Made by a program: the position numbers and the translations under genes
In this document: one piece after another, positions 62,160 through 64,000 of the stretch
Position numbering within the stretch: the first letter of the stretch is position 1
Layout: each line of letters opens with the position of its first letter
The notes under the pieces: model-generated
Seen by the model: the letters and a program-made list of their open reading frames with translations, nothing else
What the model was told of the DNA's origin: nothing
Database searches by the model: none
NCBI GenBank assembly: GCA_900539655.1
Contig: UQCR01000008.1
Coordinates: 1-64,000, forward strand
Reading direction: 5' to 3'
Source: an uncultured Robinsoniella sp.
GTDB taxonomy: Bacteria; Bacillota; Clostridia; Lachnospirales; Lachnospiraceae
DNA: 64,000 bases

Positions 62160-63776
62160 CTACTCTATATCTTCCGGAGAAGGGATATCCGGTTCCGGAG
62201 TGTTCTCACCCTGGGATGCATTCGTTTCACCGCCTGATGTGTTCGTCTCACCATCCGGTTTATTTGTCTCTCCATCCGGCTTATTTGTTTCCCCGTCCGG
62301 TTTATTCGTTTCACCGCCTGGTTTGTTTGTCTCGCCGTCCGGTTTATTCGTCTCAGGTGTGGTTGGGGTAACCGGTGTATTTGGTGCAGCCGCTGTTGAT
62401 CCCTGATAGCATATAATCGGTGTTCCTACCTCTATATTGTCATAAATCACAGAAACGATATTAATAGGCGTATTAATACAGCCATGGGATCCATGGGTCT
62501 TATACCAGTCCCCGCCAAAAACAGGCTGCCAGTTGGCATCGTGTATTCCCACTCCATTGTAGTAAGGCATCCAATAGCTTACCGGGGTTCTGTAATCTTC
62601 CCCAACAAGTGTGGCATCCCGCTCTTTATCCTGTAGCGTAAATACTCCAATAGGTGAATCATAGCCTTTGGAGGTATTGCCCGTAACCACATCTGTATCT
62701 ATTACCAGGTTTCCGTTCTTATAATACCACATATGCTGGAAATTGTAATCAATTTCTACATAGGTATTCCCGATATCGTTTTCACCTCTCGCAAATGCTG
62801 TCTGAGCGTAAACCGGTTCACGGGAAACCGATTCCCCCTTCTTTAATATATTCATCAGTTCCTGTTTTTCTCCATCCCGGTCGATCATCCATCCGTAAGT
62901 GACATTCTGAATGGTAACATGTTCCCCACGGGATGTTTTAAAGGGCTGGGACCGCCCATAGGTATCATAACTATCTGCAAGCCGGTCTACAAAATCACTG
63001 ACTTCACTTTCATTAAAGGTAATATTACTATTCCCATCCAGACTCATCCACTGATTGATGGTATCGCTGCTGATCACTTCCTGATCACTTCCAAACTCAT
63101 ATGTAACCGTCATATTCGAATACTTATTCAGCACTTCGACCTTCTTTGTAAGACTTTCGTCAGTGGCATATACCGCAGGCTTTAAATAACAGTCATTTTC
63201 AACCAGATCCAGTTTGGCATCTCCTTCATCCACTGCTTTTACCAGCAGGTCAAATACCTTTTCCTTATCCAGTTCATTACCTGTAACCTCATTTTCCACA
63301 CGATACCCACTAGCCGCCGGAACAATCTTGGCATCTTCTGGTTTTACAATCTTCGTCTCATCAAAAAATCCCAGTTTCTCCATGCTGCTGCGCAGCTCTT
63401 CCTTATCATAGGTAGTTTTGGCTACCATGCTGTAGCTTTCCGGATTAAAATATGCATACAGCCATGCCAGAGGATTCTGGCTGTCTTTCAGATCCTGTAC
63501 CTGGCCGTTTTCAACATAGGCAAAATTCATCCGCGCACCGCTGATGCTCTCCTCTTTGCCATCCATCCCCACGATGGTAATGCTGTAATCCTGCACTTTA
63601 TTCGCTATCATATTCTCTGCTTCTTCCACGGTCTTGGATGAGCAGTCAATTCCATTAATAATTGATCCCGGGAAAAAGTGTTTCATAAAATACACACTTA
63701 CCCCCATGTAAATTGCAATCATGACAAGCACATATATAATTGCGCCTATTAATAACATCTTTCGTGATTTTCTCAT
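62160..63776 (-). CDS. L,D-transpeptidase (YkuD) with peptidoglycan-binding-like domains
   Basis: A 538-aa envelope enzyme forming 3-3 (L,D) peptidoglycan cross-links. One N-terminal membrane helix (about 7-30) anchors it. Two PG_binding_4-type domains (about 35-300) precede the YkuD domain, whose active site is HGSHGCIN with Cys433, with an upstream GIHDANW His. A low-complexity tail of seven heptad-like units rich in Asn-Lys-Pro-Asp-Gly-Glu-Thr follows. The ATG at 63776 behind AAAGGA is chosen over earlier in-frame starts that precede the membrane helix. Next to ddl and murF, so the locus is devoted to wall synthesis. Confidence 0.92.
   Translation of the reverse strand: MRKSRKMLLIGAIIYVLVMIAIYMGVSVYFMKHFFPGSIINGIDCSSKTVEEAENMIANKVQDYSITIVGMDGKEESISGARMNFAYVENGQVQDLKDSQNPLAWLYAYFNPESYSMVAKTTYDKEELRSSMEKLGFFDETKIVKPEDAKIVPAASGYRVENEVTGNELDKEKVFDLLVKAVDEGDAKLDLVENDCYLKPAVYATDESLTKKVEVLNKYSNMTVTYEFGSDQEVISSDTINQWMSLDGNSNITFNESEVSDFVDRLADSYDTYGRSQPFKTSRGEHVTIQNVTYGWMIDRDGEKQELMNILKKGESVSREPVYAQTAFARGENDIGNTYVEIDYNFQHMWYYKNGNLVIDTDVVTGNTSKGYDSPIGVFTLQDKERDATLVGEDYRTPVSYWMPYYNGVGIHDANWQPVFGGDWYKTHGSHGCINTPINIVSVIYDNIEVGTPIICYQGSTAAAPNTPVTPTTPETNKPDGETNKPGGETNKPDGETNKPDGETNKPDGETNTSGGETNASQGENTPEPDIPSPEDIE
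62205..62348 (-). repeat. 21-bp tandem repeats encoding NKPDGET units
   Basis: Seven 18-21-bp units near the 3' end of the L,D-transpeptidase gene, most encoding NKPDGET with the variants NKPGGET, NTSGGET and NASQGE. They are in frame, so copy number can change by slippage or recombination without breaking the protein. Likely a flexible wall-spanning linker. Confidence 0.85.
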
Positions 63777-63826
63777 ATTAATTTTCCTTTGCATGTTCAT
63801 TATTGTGGCATACACAATTCATATTT

Positions 63827-63854
63827 ATTCTACCACGTCTAAACCATTTGTAAA
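63827..63854 (-). promoter_or_regulatory. Promoter of the L,D-transpeptidase gene
   Basis: TTTACA, 16-bp spacer, TAGAAT on the minus strand, 51 bp before the start codon. Confidence 0.5.
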
Positions 63855-63914
63855 TAAACTTCAGGAAATATTAATATAGAGAACGGGAATTTTTAAATTT
63901 TCTGCCGCTGTTGC

Positions 63915-63954
63915 AAAGAAAAGGCCGCAGCCCGCAATTCAGGGGGCCACAGCC
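63915..63954 (-). terminator. Intrinsic terminator of the gene entering from the right
   Basis: An 11-bp GC-rich stem (GGCTGTGGCCC/GGGCTGCGGCC, with wobbles) followed by TTTTCTTT on the minus strand, just after the partial gene's stop codon. Confidence 0.8.
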
Positions 63955-63963
63955 GGATAAATC

Positions 63964-64000
63964 TTATTTGCTTTCCAATATTTTGTCAATACTTACCAGC
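63964..64000 (-). CDS. 3' end of a gene cut by the window edge
   Basis: The frame ends LVSIDKILESK followed by TAA, 10 bp before the terminator on the same strand. Too short to identify; the position before a terminator supports it as a real C-terminus. Confidence 0.5.
   Translation of the reverse strand, partial: LVSIDKILESK

Noticed and set aside
62200..62406. Plus-strand open frame and apparent CRISPR-like direct repeats
   Set aside because: The repeats are in-frame coding repeats of the L,D-transpeptidase with no spacers; the plus-strand frame is antisense to them.

Overview
The window looks like a chromosomal segment of a spore-forming, low-to-mid GC Gram-positive anaerobe, most likely a Lachnospiraceae (Blautia/Clostridium XIVa-like). 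The reasons are the sporulation and germination genes (spoIIR, a gerA-type operon, sipL), a class III fructose-1,6-bisphosphatase, strong AGGAGG ribosome binding sites, several GTG/TTG starts confirmed by such sites, and secreted proteins carrying InlB-type and Fn3-like repeats. No rRNA, tRNA, CRISPR array or intact insertion sequence was seen.

Layout. 0-6.3 kb: a giant secreted GH84 beta-N-acetylglucosaminidase, then a palindromic intergenic element. 6.5-12 kb (minus): fbp, then dapA-dapB behind a lysine riboswitch with its own promoter and terminator, a corrinoid adenosyltransferase and an SSB-like protein. 12-14.8 kb (plus): typA and a secreted SGNH-like protein. 14.8-15.45 kb: a decayed ABC-transporter remnant. 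15.4-17.9 kb: an AgrC/AgrA-like two-component system and an XRE regulator. 18.1-26.1 kb: a nucleoside uptake and salvage cluster (BMP lipoprotein, ATPase, two permeases, amidohydrolase; purine nucleoside phosphorylase has its own promoter). 26.1-34.2 kb: spoIIR, the gerA operon, ispE-gntR, sipL and a PrcB-like lipoprotein. 34.2-37.6 kb: folate-branch pabA-pabB-HAD-pabC. 37.8-40.2 kb (plus): malQ and plsC. 40.2-41.7 kb: a retron-type reverse transcriptase preceded by a promoter and a highly structured non-coding region closed by an 18-nt inverted repeat, a strong candidate for a complete msr-msd. 41.7-47.3 kb: a MacB/FtsX-like ABC exporter and its OmpR-type two-component system, with four half-sites at exact 11-bp spacing in front of the transporter. 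47.6-49.3 kb: two overlapping conserved genes of unknown function. 49.3-54.5 kb: an operon of a monomethylamine-methyltransferase (MtmB)-like protein with Leu in place of pyrrolysine, a purine-type permease and a small protein, divergent from adenine deaminase. 54.5-64 kb: a secreted papain-like protease, an aldo/keto reductase, and cell-wall genes (murF, ddl, an L,D-transpeptidase).

The two most interesting items are the orphan retron (RT plus predicted ncRNA, no recognisable effector beside it) and the non-pyrrolysine MtmB homologue in a purine-transport/deamination setting. Family calls rest on motifs and remembered homologues, not on database searches.
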